From Hymenobacter tibetensis (GTDB lineage: Bacteria; Bacteroidota; Bacteroidia; Cytophagales; Hymenobacteraceae), in the NCBI RefSeq assembly GCF_022827545.1, contig NZ_CP094669.1:2198001-2262000 (forward strand): a DNA stretch of 64,000 nucleotides, read 5' to 3'. The translations under genes were made by a program, and so were the position numbers. The notes below the pieces were generated by a model that had not been told where the DNA came from, did no database searches, and worked only from the letters and a program-made list of their open reading frames with translations. Shown here one piece after another: positions 26,536 through 34,379 of this stretch. Position 1 is the stretch's first letter. Every line of letters starts with the position of its first letter.

Positions 26536-26902
26536 GGCCTCCGGACGCTCAGAAGACCCGGAAAGTTCGTTCTACCTAAAAGCGGACGGCTCTAATAGCA
26601 ACACCGGTAGTGTAGATACATGTATTTCCTTATATACTGAATTAGGTAGAGTGTGAACTATACGCAAACTGATCTAGGTGAAACATCCTTGATTAACAGA
26701 ATATTACAGCCAAAGAACCAGAACAAGGGCAGCACTGAAGAATTATTATACAGCAGTATTCTCATAATAAATAAGAATTAAAGTTGTAAGCGTTGGCTTG
26801 TTGAATTGAAACCCGCTTCACCTCGTGCCGTATTGTTGTTTTAGGAGTCCTTATGTCAACGCGTCGACGGCCAGCTGCTTTGTTCGAGTTATTTGTTTTT
26901 TG

Positions 26903-27982
26903 ATGCCCAATTCGTCTGCTCAACATCAGGCTATAGCTGATTTTCTGTACGAACACACCTCCGAGCTTGCCCAAATTGCTTGCAGCCAATTAAATGCTCG
27001 CTCGATGGGCGCAACAGACGCTGGCTTATTGGAAGAAGTGGAAAGCCATTTCCAGCCGTTGGCTGATGCCATACTCATGAACAGCGTGTCGTTGTTGGAG
27101 GCGCATCTAGAGTATTGCCGGTACACAAACGGGCCTACTCCCGAACGCGACGAGCAACTACGGCAACAGATTAATGCGCTGCGCCAAACCCTGAGCCAAG
27201 GCCTAACCATTGCGCAGTACAGTCTGACGCTTCCGTTCTTTTATGCGGGGCAAGAGGCACTCAACAAACAGTTGGAAGTACTTGTAGTAGGCGTACAGTC
27301 AGTACTCCAAGATCAAGCTCCTTTGGTAGAAGCCGCCCGGCAATACTTAGCTCGCCTGTTGGCTGGGCAGCGCACGGAAGCACTGGCCGGTATTCGGCAG
27401 GCACTGCGCGAAGGAGCCCACGTGCACGACATCTATCTGCACATTTTTCAGCCCGTGCAACGCGAAGTAGGCCGGCTCTGGCACAGAGGCGATATCAACG
27501 TAGCGCAGGAGCACTATTGCACGGCCGCCACCGAACTGGCCATTGCCACCTTACACTCCCAGCTGATGGCTACCCCACGCAACGGCCGCCGGCTGGTGGC
27601 CGCCACCCTGTCCGGCGACCTGCATGTGATGCCCCTACGTATGGTCAGCGACTTTCTGGAGTCAGACGGCTGGGATGCATACTTTCTGGGAGCCAGCACA
27701 CCCGCCGCCTTTGTTTGGCAGGCCGTAGTGGCCCACCAAGCCGAACTGCTGGTAGTGGGAGCCTCCATGAGCCACCATGTAGGCCGCGTACGAGAGCTAC
27801 TAGCCCAGCGCCCGAGCAGTTGTGCTGCCACTCGCGTAATGGTTGGCGGGGCTCCTTTCAACGCTGACCCACAGCTCTGGCGAGCCGTGGGTGCCGATGC
27901 CTGGGCTCCCGATGCCGTGGGGGCCATGGAAGAAGCCCAGCGGCTTTTCAGCGGCAAAGCAAAGCGCCGGGTAGTAGCGTAA
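26903..27982 (+). CDS. Cobalamin-binding protein with CarH-type light-sensing motif, no DNA-binding domain
   Basis: 359 residues from ATG 26903. Residues 1-150 are helical and unassigned. Residues 155-220 resemble the helical B12-cap domain and contain Trp193-His194 followed at the right spacing by Glu203-His204: the W-x9-EH motif of the adenosylcobalamin photoreceptor CarH, including the His next to Trp that binds cobalt after light. Residues 230-345 form the Rossmann-like B12-binding domain; SGDLHVMPLRMV supplies the probable lower ligand His241, with Pro where DxHxxG has Gly, and VVGASMS and VMVGGAPF follow. There is no MerR HTH. It could be an antirepressor-like photosensor or a corrinoid sensor; no methyltransferase is adjacent. 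Confidence 0.75.
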   Translation: MPNSSAQHQAIADFLYEHTSELAQIACSQLNARSMGATDAGLLEEVESHFQPLADAILMNSVSLLEAHLEYCRYTNGPTPERDEQLRQQINALRQTLSQGLTIAQYSLTLPFFYAGQEALNKQLEVLVVGVQSVLQDQAPLVEAARQYLARLLAGQRTEALAGIRQALREGAHVHDIYLHIFQPVQREVGRLWHRGDINVAQEHYCTAATELAIATLHSQLMATPRNGRRLVAATLSGDLHVMPLRMVSDFLESDGWDAYFLGASTPAAFVWQAVVAHQAELLVVGASMSHHVGRVRELLAQRPSSCAATRVMVGGAPFNADPQLWRAVGADAWAPDAVGAMEEAQRLFSGKAKRRVVA

Positions 27983-27996
27983 GCGCAGCGTACAAC

Positions 27997-28335
27997 CTAG
28001 TCGTCTTCGTAGTCGAGGCCCATGCACTGGTTCAAGGCCTGCTGCAATTCGCTGGCGGCGTGCATTTGTCCGGCTTGGCGGCTCACGCGCAATCCTTCCC
28101 GGTAAACTTTTTCGGCCTCATCTGGCTTTTCAAGTTGTTCGAGCAGCTTGCCCGCGTGGTAATACGTGCCGACATAGTCGGAGTGCTCCAGCAAAAGTTT
28201 TTGAAAATATTCCAAGGCACGGAGCGGCTCAGTCGCCTTGTACTCAGTCGCCAATGCGTATATCGTGAAGGGGTCGTTGGGCTCGTCTTGGTAGAAGGCC
28301 AAGAGCTGTTGCAGGCGGCTAGGTTGCGTTTCCAT
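27997..28335 (-). CDS. Small TPR protein
   Basis: 112 residues made of about two to three tetratricopeptide helical pairs: DEPNDPFTIYALATEYKATEP, then ALEYFQKLLLEHSDYVGTYYHAGKL and EKPDEAEKVYREGLRVSRQA. There is no signal peptide, so it is probably cytoplasmic and mediates protein contacts. It is divergent from etfB with 77 bp between start codons, so the two may share a regulatory region. It overlaps nothing and its stop codon lies 14 bp from the convergent cobalamin-binding protein gene. Confidence 0.75.
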   Translation of the reverse strand: METQPSRLQQLLAFYQDEPNDPFTIYALATEYKATEPLRALEYFQKLLLEHSDYVGTYYHAGKLLEQLEKPDEAEKVYREGLRVSRQAGQMHAASELQQALNQCMGLDYEDD

Positions 28336-28352
28336 CAGGCAGTAGTTTTCAG

Positions 28353-28374
28353 TATCTTTGCCCCAAATTTGGGG
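28353..28374 (+). promoter_or_regulatory. etfBA promoter box with abutting 14-bp palindrome
   Basis: TATCTTTG at 28353-28360 matches TAnnTTTG exactly and is followed without a gap by the perfect palindrome CCCCAAATTTGGGG (28361-28374), which would cover the transcription start. This is the classical place for a repressor operator. etfB starts at 28413. Confidence 0.5.
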
Positions 28375-28412
28375 CTTTCCCGTAGTTTATCCTCCCACTC
28401 AAGCAGCCGTAG

Positions 28413-29153
28413 ATGAAGTTTCTCGTTTGCATCAGCAACGTACCCGACACGACCACCAAGATTGCCTTCACTCCTGACAACAAGGAATTCAACAAGGCTG
28501 GTGTCCAATTCGTGATTAATCCTTGGGATGAATACGCCCTTACACGCGCCATTGAGCTGAAAGAAGCGCAAGGCGGTGGCACTGTTACGGTGCTCAACGT
28601 GGGCGAGGCCGACACTGAGCCCAACATTCGCAAGGCATTAGCCATCGGGGCCGATGATGCCATTCGCGTGAACGCACATCCGAAGGACGCTTTCTTTGTG
28701 GCGCAGCAGATTGCCAGCGTCGCCAAAGAAGGAGCCTATGATGTGATTCTGATGGGCAAAGAAAGCATTGATTACAATGGTTTCCAGGTGCACGGCATGG
28801 TGGGCGAGTTGCTCGGCATCCCAACAGTAGCTCCTGCTATGAAACTTGACATGAGCGGCAACACGGCAACACTGGAGCGCGAAATCGAAGGGGGCAAGGA
28901 GATAGTGGAAGTGAATACGCCTTTCGTGGCTTCCTGCCAGCAGCCGATGTGCGAACCCCGCATTCCGAATATGCGCGGCATCATGACGGCTCGTACCAAG
29001 CCCCTGAAAGTGGTGGAGCCCACCGGCGACGCGCCTCGTACGGCCGTTTTCGAATACGCGCTGCCTCCCAAAAAGCAGGGCGTGAAGCTCATTCCAGCCG
29101 AAAATGCTGGGGAGCTAATCAAGTTGCTTCGTAACGAAGCAAAAGTTATCTAA
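28413..29153 (+). CDS. etfB: Electron transfer flavoprotein beta subunit
   Basis: 246 residues of the FixA/EtfB family. MKFLVCISNVPDTTTKI, FVINPWDEYALTRAIELKE and GADDAIRVN are typical, as is the signature VASCQQPMCEPRIPNMRGIMTA near 180. EtfB binds AMP and, with EtfA, carries electrons from acyl-CoA and other dehydrogenases to the quinone pool. It is the first gene of an etfB-etfA pair. A promoter-like box and palindrome lie directly upstream. Confidence 0.95.
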   Translation: MKFLVCISNVPDTTTKIAFTPDNKEFNKAGVQFVINPWDEYALTRAIELKEAQGGGTVTVLNVGEADTEPNIRKALAIGADDAIRVNAHPKDAFFVAQQIASVAKEGAYDVILMGKESIDYNGFQVHGMVGELLGIPTVAPAMKLDMSGNTATLEREIEGGKEIVEVNTPFVASCQQPMCEPRIPNMRGIMTARTKPLKVVEPTGDAPRTAVFEYALPPKKQGVKLIPAENAGELIKLLRNEAKVI

Positions 29154-29157
29154 AACT

Positions 29158-29262
29158 CAATTAGTAATTGATAATTAGGGATTACTAAGTAGCTGGCTCA
29201 TAGTGCGAAGGGCGGGAGCTACCATCAGTTCTTGATTATTAATTCTTAATTCCTAATTAAGA
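29158..29262. repeat. AT-rich inverted repeat between etfB and etfA
   Basis: AATTAGTAATTGATAATTAG near 29158-29177 is an imperfect complement of the TTATTAATTCTTAATTCCTAATT block at 29239-29261. It could form a weak hairpin in the 114-bp spacer and may be a dispersed intergenic repeat; its function is unknown. Confidence 0.4.
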
Positions 29263-29267
29263 AAGAA

Positions 29268-30245
29268 ATGTCTGTTCTAGTTGTTGTTGAATGTGATGGC
29301 GGCGAGGTGAAAAAATCTTCGCTGGAAGTGGCTTCCTATGGCAGCCAGGTAGCCCAAATGTTGGGTGCCACCGCCACTGCTGTGGCAGTAGGGGAGGCCA
29401 CCGAAGCCAACCTGGCCCAGCTCGGTGAGCAAGGCATCACGAAAGTGCTTTATGATGCGGAACCCCGCCTCAAAGACTTCGTGAACGGCGCTTACACCAA
29501 ATTGATTGCCGCCGCTGCGCAAAAAGAAGACTCTAAAATAATTGTACTGGCCAACTCCAACATTGGCGCCTCGGTAGGCTCCCGCTTGTCGGTACGGCTG
29601 CAGGCCAGCTTGGCTACCAACGTGGTGGAGTTGCCCAAAACCGATGGTGGCAACTTCGTGGTGAAGCGTGGTGCCTTCTCGGGTAAAGCCTTTGCCGACG
29701 TGAAGCTGGAAGGCGAGCGGAAGATTATTGCGGTTAAGAAAAACTCTATCGAGGCGTTGCACGAAGCCGGCAAAACTGCGCAAGTGGAAAGCTTCTCGGC
29801 CCAACTCACCGACGCTGATTTCGCTGACGCTCCCAAGCAGGTTGTGATGCAGGACCAGGCTGGCGGTATTCTGCTACCCGAAGCCGACAAAGTAGTGTCT
29901 GGCGGCCGGGGCATGAAAGGTCCCGAGAACTGGAGCCTGATCGAAGACTTGGCGAAAGCCATAGGGGCAGCTACGGCCTGCTCCAAGCCCGTATCCGACG
30001 TAGACTGGCGTCCTCACCACGAGCACGTAGGCCAAACCGGTATCACGGTGTCGCCGAACCTGTACATTGCGTGTGGCATTTCGGGCGCTATTCAGCACTT
30101 AGCGGGCGTCAACTCCAGCAAAGTTATTGTGGTCATCAACAAAGACCCAGAGGCTCCGTTCTTTAAAGCAGCCGATTACGGCATCGTTGGCGACGTGTTC
30201 GACGTATTGCCGAAACTGACGCAGGCCGTAAAGGAACTAGGCTAG
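29268..30245 (+). CDS. etfA: Electron transfer flavoprotein alpha subunit
   Basis: 325 residues of the FixB/EtfA family. The N-terminal domain pairs with EtfB; the C-terminal FAD domain shows SGGRGMKGPENW, GATACSKPVSDVDW, GQTGITVSPNLYIACGISGA (FAD motif) and VVINKDPEAPFF. It forms the ETF heterodimer with EtfB encoded 114 bp upstream. No ETF:quinone oxidoreductase is in the window. A strong terminator follows. Confidence 0.95.
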   Translation: MSVLVVVECDGGEVKKSSLEVASYGSQVAQMLGATATAVAVGEATEANLAQLGEQGITKVLYDAEPRLKDFVNGAYTKLIAAAAQKEDSKIIVLANSNIGASVGSRLSVRLQASLATNVVELPKTDGGNFVVKRGAFSGKAFADVKLEGERKIIAVKKNSIEALHEAGKTAQVESFSAQLTDADFADAPKQVVMQDQAGGILLPEADKVVSGGRGMKGPENWSLIEDLAKAIGAATACSKPVSDVDWRPHHEHVGQTGITVSPNLYIACGISGAIQHLAGVNSSKVIVVINKDPEAPFFKAADYGIVGDVFDVLPKLTQAVKELG

Positions 30246-30254
30246 AAACTTAGG

Positions 30255-30310
30255 GACTTGAGAACCCGCGCGTTTGGCAGCAATAGCCGGCGGGTTCTCA
30301 AGTCTTTTTT
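30255..30310 (+). terminator. Intrinsic terminator of etfBA
   Basis: GACTTGAGAACCCGC (30255-30269) pairs perfectly with 30290-30304 and is followed by TTTTTT, 9 bp after the etfA stop codon. Confidence 0.85.
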
Positions 30311-30402
30311 CATTTCTTTTAGTGCGAGCCGGAAGCCTTTGTTTTCTTTGCACGTAGTAAGGCCGAAATACTAGCTTCCAAGCCCCAAAGTCACCTAGAC
30401 CC

Positions 30403-31029
30403 TTGAAAAAAATACCGCTCGAAATCCTCGGCCTCTCCTCCAGCCAGTCGCAGTCCGGATCTTTTGCCCTCATTTTGGGCGAGAAAACGGGCAACCGCCG
30501 TCTGCCCATCATCATTGGTATGTTTGAGGCACAGAGCATTGCCATCCAAATTGAAAAAATAAATCCGAACCGGCCGCTCACGCACGACTTGTTTAAATCG
30601 TTCGCGGAGCACGTGCACGTAGCCGTGCTGGAAGTGATAATCTCGGACCTGAAAGAAGGGGTATTCTATTCGAAAATTGTATGCTCTGACGGAGCTACCA
30701 CTTTCGAACTGGATTCCCGGCCTTCCGATGCTATTGCCATTGGCCTGCGTTTCGGAGTGCCTATTTTCACCGTAGAAAGTGTGCTAAGCGAAGCTGGCAT
30801 CATCCTTTCAGAGCTCGACGAAAACGCCGAGGACTCCGACGATGAGGATGATGACGATGACGACGACAGCAACGACAGCGGTCCGGCCAAGCCCGAGCCG
30901 ACTCCGCGCGATCCAAGCGGCCAAGTGTCGCTGGACGAGCTAACCAAAATGCTGGCGCAAGCCCTGGAACGCGAAGACTACGAGAAAGCCGCCAAGATCC
31001 GCGACGAGCTGAATAAGCGCGACGGTTAA
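30403..31029 (+). CDS. Bifunctional nuclease domain (DUF151) protein with UVR motif
   Basis: 208 residues starting at TTG 30403, which gives the family start MKKIPLEILGLSSSQSQSG; no ATG is available. Residues 1-135 are the DUF151/bifunctional nuclease domain (LGEKTGNRRLPIIIGMFEAQ, SRPSDAIAIGLRFGVPIFT). A strongly acidic Asp/Glu linker (about 140-155) joins it to a C-terminal UVR helix pair, LTKMLAQALEREDYEKAAKIRDEL, the type that contacts UvrB, UvrC or ClpC-like partners. Plant relatives degrade RNA and DNA; the bacterial role is unsettled. It is a lone gene ended by a strong terminator. Confidence 0.9.
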   Translation: MKKIPLEILGLSSSQSQSGSFALILGEKTGNRRLPIIIGMFEAQSIAIQIEKINPNRPLTHDLFKSFAEHVHVAVLEVIISDLKEGVFYSKIVCSDGATTFELDSRPSDAIAIGLRFGVPIFTVESVLSEAGIILSELDENAEDSDDEDDDDDDDSNDSGPAKPEPTPRDPSGQVSLDELTKMLAQALEREDYEKAAKIRDELNKRDG

Positions 31030-31050
31030 TCTAGCAACAAGTAATGTCTA

Positions 31051-31092
31051 AAAAACAAGGCCACCTCCGAAAGAAGGTGGCCTTGTTTTTTA
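31051..31092. terminator. Bidirectional terminator
   Basis: AAAAACAAGGCCACC (31051-31065) pairs perfectly with GGTGGCCTTGTTTTT (31076-31090). The flanking A and T runs let it serve both the nuclease gene and the convergent CPBP gene. Confidence 0.85.
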
Positions 31093-31120
31093 GCCGTTGC
31101 AGAAGGTATTTGCTGGTACT

Positions 31121-31825
31121 TCATGTTCCTCCGAGTGCTTGGCCAACGTTGGCATGGTAGAAATAGTCGCCTAAGCCTATCGTGAAGATAAGGATGCCAT
31201 ATAGGGTGTGTTCCAGCCATACAAGGCGCAAAGAATACGTGCGGGCGTAGGTTTCGGCGAAGAGCCAACCGCCAATCAAGGTGAGCAGTACCGCGGGCCA
31301 GTTCTGGAAGACTAGATGCATAAAGGCAAAGGAGCCTGCACTGGCTAATAACGTAGCATACGCCCCGCGGAACAGCGGCCGGTAGCGGTTGAAAAACAAA
31401 GCGCGATAGATGACCTCCTGAGGGTAAACTGACAACAAAGGATAAGAAACCAGAACCGACAACCATAGCATAGGCTGCGTGCGGGGCATGTTGAACAGCT
31501 TGCCGGGTGTAAAGAAGCCGACCACAGCCAGGAGCAAGATGGCACTTACGGCAAAGCGCCAAAGTATTCGTTCAAACTGCCGCCGCTCGTTGCGCCCCAC
31601 CGGACCACGCCACAAAGGCTGATAGTGCGGCAGGCGCCGCCGAACCAGCCACCATACGCCCCAGGCGGTAACAGCAACAAGTATGGCCAACAACACCAGC
31701 GGCTGCCACCAGATCCGCAAGGCCAGCGGCACTCCTACGAAGAGCACCAGCCACTCCACCCAGCGCCCCACTAGCGCCTTGTCACCCTGTTTGGCCGCCA
31801 CGAGGTTCAAGTTCAATGCATTCAT
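31121..31825 (-). CDS. CPBP-family intramembrane protease-like protein (Gln variant of motif 1)
   Basis: 234 residues with about six hydrophobic segments. The CPBP/Abi motifs are recognisable but altered: motif 1, normally EExxxR, is QEVIYR (Gln136, Glu137, Arg141); motif 2 is FAFMH with His170; motif 3 is HTLYG (His206, with Gly210 where Asn is usual). The C-terminus GLGDYFYH is a hallmark of one subfamily. I believe this Gln form is a coherent subfamily and not decay, but that is from memory. Family members cleave prenylated or bacteriocin-like substrates, or act without proteolysis; the substrate here is unknown. Confidence 0.75.
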   Translation of the reverse strand: MNALNLNLVAAKQGDKALVGRWVEWLVLFVGVPLALRIWWQPLVLLAILVAVTAWGVWWLVRRRLPHYQPLWRGPVGRNERRQFERILWRFAVSAILLLAVVGFFTPGKLFNMPRTQPMLWLSVLVSYPLLSVYPQEVIYRALFFNRYRPLFRGAYATLLASAGSFAFMHLVFQNWPAVLLTLIGGWLFAETYARTYSLRLVWLEHTLYGILIFTIGLGDYFYHANVGQALGGT

Positions 31826-31941
31826 GCGGCCATGATAAAAGAGGTGCCTGCTAAGTATAAGCTACGACAGCCAGGGCAAATTGTTAAATGCGTAGACTTG
31901 CGTTGCCTAGCGGCTTTTCGCTAGGTCTTAGACTCGCTGTT

Positions 31942-32481
31942 ATGCTAGCTTCCACTGATTTGCAATACCCCATCGGCCACCCGACGCTGCCTACTGGGCC
32001 GCTGGAAATGGGGGGGCGCACTGCGCACATTGCCCACATTGCTTTGTTGCCCGACCAGTTGCGCGCCGCCGTTACGGGCCTAAAAGCCGACCAGCTTGAT
32101 ACGCCTTATCGTCCTGGCGGCTGGACCGTCCGCCAGGTAATCCACCACTTGCCCGACTCGCACCTAAACAGCTACACCCGCTTCAAGCTGGCGCTCACCG
32201 AGCACAACCCCACCATTGCACCCTACGACGAGCAGGCCTGGGCCGAACTGCCCGATGTAGCTGCTGCGCCGCCTGCCGTATCACTAGCATTGCTGGAAGC
32301 CCTGCATATCCGGTGGACCATTCTGTTGCGCAACCTGAGCGCCGAGCAGTGGCAGCGTACCTTCTATCACCCCGGCTCGAAAAAGGACTTCACCCTCGAT
32401 CAAGCGCTGGTCTTGTACGCCTGGCACGGCCGGCATCATGTGGCCCACGTCACCGAGCTGCGTAAGCGAATGGGCTGGTAG
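31942..32481 (+). CDS. YfiT/DinB-type metal-dependent enzyme (bacillithiol transferase family)
   Basis: 179 residues from ATG 31942. The protein starts LQYPIGHPTLP, typical of the YfiT group, and carries the DinB metal triad pattern: WTVRQVIHHLPDSH (His68/69) and WHGRHHVAHV (His165/166 and His169). Relatives in Bacillus and Bacteroidetes are annotated as bacillithiol S-transferases or metal-dependent hydrolases; the thiol used here is unknown. The frame is open from 31888 but the added residues look non-coding. It ends facing the mla genes, with a long hairpin in between. Confidence 0.82.
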   Translation: MLASTDLQYPIGHPTLPTGPLEMGGRTAHIAHIALLPDQLRAAVTGLKADQLDTPYRPGGWTVRQVIHHLPDSHLNSYTRFKLALTEHNPTIAPYDEQAWAELPDVAAAPPAVSLALLEALHIRWTILLRNLSAEQWQRTFYHPGSKKDFTLDQALVLYAWHGRHHVAHVTELRKRMGW

Positions 32482-32542
32482 ACGGTGGGGGCTGCCGAAC
32501 AACTACAGCTACTCGTTTCGCTTTATAAGGCACCGCAACTAC

Positions 32543-32609
32543 GGATCCTCTTCAACCAATAAGCCCCTGCCATGTCATATGGCAAGGGCTTATTGGTTGA
32601 AGAGGATCC
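32543..32609. terminator. 31-bp inverted repeat between convergent genes
   Basis: Arms 32543-32573 and 32579-32609 pair with a single mismatch around a five-base loop (core CTCTTCAACCAATAAGCCC). It separates the YfiT-type gene from mlaF, which converge. Its length and near-perfection resemble a repeat element as much as a terminator; there is no T-run. Confidence 0.6.
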
Positions 32610-32658
32610 TTGTGCAAAGACAAGGAGTACGTAATCAGGAGTTTTGCAGAGGCGAGGA

Positions 32659-33468
32659 TTATACCTCCGACAGAGGCTCGTTGGCCAGAGCTTCAAGACC
32701 GCCTTCCGACTCTTCATCCACCCGTTTGGCGGCGCGGACGAGGCTGCTGCTGAAGATGAACTCGCGTAGCTCGGGCACTTTGGCGTTTAGGATCTGGTCT
32801 TTGTTGCCATCCCAAAGCTTTTCGCCTTTGTGCAGAAAGATAATATGGTCCCCGATTTCCACCACCGAGTTCATGTCGTGGGTGATGACGACAGTGGTAA
32901 TGCCGTATTCGTGGGTGATTTCGTGGATGAGTTCGTCGATCTTGATGCTAGTGGCAGGATCAAGGCCGGAGTTGGGTTCGTCGCAGAAGAGGTAGGTGCA
33001 GTTGGGCGCAATGGCGCGGGCAATGCCTACTCGTTTCTTCATACCACCCGAAATTTCAGATGGCATTTTGTTTCCCGCATTTTCAAGACCTACGCGCTTC
33101 AGACAAAATTCCACCCGGTCGCGGCGTTCTTCCTTACTCATTTCGGGCGTCAGCATCTTGAGCGGAAACTCGGTGTTTTCATACACCGTCATCGAGTCAA
33201 ACAAAGCCGACCCCTGAAATAGCATTCCAATTTTGCGCCGAATTTCCTGCCGGATGTCCACTTTGTTGTTGGTGAACACCGTGCCGTCGAACGTGATACT
33301 GCCCAAATCCGGCTTAATCAAGCCCACGATGCATTGCAGCAGCACGCTTTTGCCGGTACCGGAGCCACCTAGCAGCAGGTTACACTTGCCCGTTTCGAAC
33401 GTGCAATTGATGCCCCGCAACACAGGGTTGCCATTGAAGGCTTTCTGAACATTATGAATCTCAATCAT
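32659..33468 (-). CDS. mlaF: Phospholipid-transport ABC ATPase, MlaF type
   Basis: 269 residues. Walker A is GGSGTGKS at 34-41, the Q-loop MLFQGSALF, the signature EISGGMKKRVGIARA and Walker B YLFCDEPNSGLDP: all intact and of the MlaF/Mkl subgroup that powers MCE transport systems. Together with the MlaE-type permease encoded 75 bp upstream it should move phospholipids between the inner and outer membranes. The C-terminal extension (REFIFSSSLVRAAKRVDEES) is typical of Bacteroidetes members. No MCE (MlaD) gene is adjacent. Confidence 0.92.
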   Translation of the reverse strand: MIEIHNVQKAFNGNPVLRGINCTFETGKCNLLLGGSGTGKSVLLQCIVGLIKPDLGSITFDGTVFTNNKVDIRQEIRRKIGMLFQGSALFDSMTVYENTEFPLKMLTPEMSKEERRDRVEFCLKRVGLENAGNKMPSEISGGMKKRVGIARAIAPNCTYLFCDEPNSGLDPATSIKIDELIHEITHEYGITTVVITHDMNSVVEIGDHIIFLHKGEKLWDGNKDQILNAKVPELREFIFSSSLVRAAKRVDEESEGGLEALANEPLSEV

Positions 33469-33543
33469 ACGAGTAGAAGCGAGAAGCCGAGAAGTAAAAC
33501 CATTGGAACAACAAATGTTCGGGTTTCAATTTCTAGTTTCTTA

Positions 33544-34275
33544 TTACAAGAGGATGGCCGCCAAGGCGAAGTCGGCTAGCAAAATGGCAATGATGGAGTT
33601 GGTAACGGCTCCGGTGCTGGCTGCTCCCACTTCCAAAGCTCCCCCTTCGGTGTAGTAGCCTTTGAAAGCGGAAATTGACGACACCAAGAAAGCAAACACC
33701 ACCGACTTGATAAGAGCGAAGGTGATGTTGTAAGGAATAAAGTCGCTGCGGATGCCTTCAATGTACTCGGAGGCAGAAATAGCGCCCGTGAGCGTGCCTG
33801 CTAAATAGCCACCCAAGATGGAGAGCAGCATGGCCAGAATCACAAGCAGCGGGAACATGAGGATGGCTGCCACAATGCGGGGCAGCACCAGATACGACGC
33901 CGAATTGATGCCCATTACTTCCAGCGCTGCCACTTGCTCGGTGATACGCATAGTGCCCAAGCCGCCCGCAATGCTGGAGCCTACCTTGCCCGCCAGCACG
34001 ATGCTGGTGATGGTAGGAGCCAGTTCCAGAATTGTCATTTCGCGCACCATATACCCGATAGTGGACTTGGGAATGAGCGGACTGACTAGGTTATAGGAAA
34101 TCTGGACGCACGTAACGGCCCCAATAAAGGCCGACACAATGGCTACAATAAAAACCGAATCCGTACCGATAAGAATACATTCATCGATTGTGCGGCTCCA
34201 AAGCACTGCAAACCGCTCTTTCCGAACAAGCATGCTCTGGATGAAGAGAAGAAAAGAGCCGAAAGTCTTAACCAT
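33544..34275 (-). CDS. mlaE: Phospholipid-transport ABC permease, MlaE type
   Basis: 243 residues with about five transmembrane helices. The MlaE family core is present: FIGAVTCVQISYNL, MVREMTILELAPTITSIVLAGKVGSSIAGGLGTMRITEQVAALEVMGI and LVLPRIVAAILMFPLL. It forms the membrane part of the MCE-type lipid transporter with MlaF, which is translated from the next gene on the same transcript. Start ATG 34275 gives the usual amphipathic N-terminus. The 104 bp upstream separates it from a divergent SDR gene. Confidence 0.92.
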   Translation of the reverse strand: MVKTFGSFLLFIQSMLVRKERFAVLWSRTIDECILIGTDSVFIVAIVSAFIGAVTCVQISYNLVSPLIPKSTIGYMVREMTILELAPTITSIVLAGKVGSSIAGGLGTMRITEQVAALEVMGINSASYLVLPRIVAAILMFPLLVILAMLLSILGGYLAGTLTGAISASEYIEGIRSDFIPYNITFALIKSVVFAFLVSSISAFKGYYTEGGALEVGAASTGAVTNSIIAILLADFALAAILL

Positions 34276-34379
34276 AAGAAGAGAAGTGAGAGTAAAAGCG
34301 GAAACTTGCGGCGGAACGCCGAGGTAGACTTAATGGGCTGCCGTCACTTACGTAAAAAGCGCAACAGTAATCACGGAGA

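Noticed and set aside
26762..26989. 75-codon minus-strand frame overlapping the cobalamin-binding protein gene
   Set aside because: Overlaps a well-supported gene and has no recognisable motif.
30830..30880. GAT/GAC-rich tract as a microsatellite or tandem repeat
   Set aside because: It encodes the acidic linker of the nuclease protein in frame; no separate element is needed.
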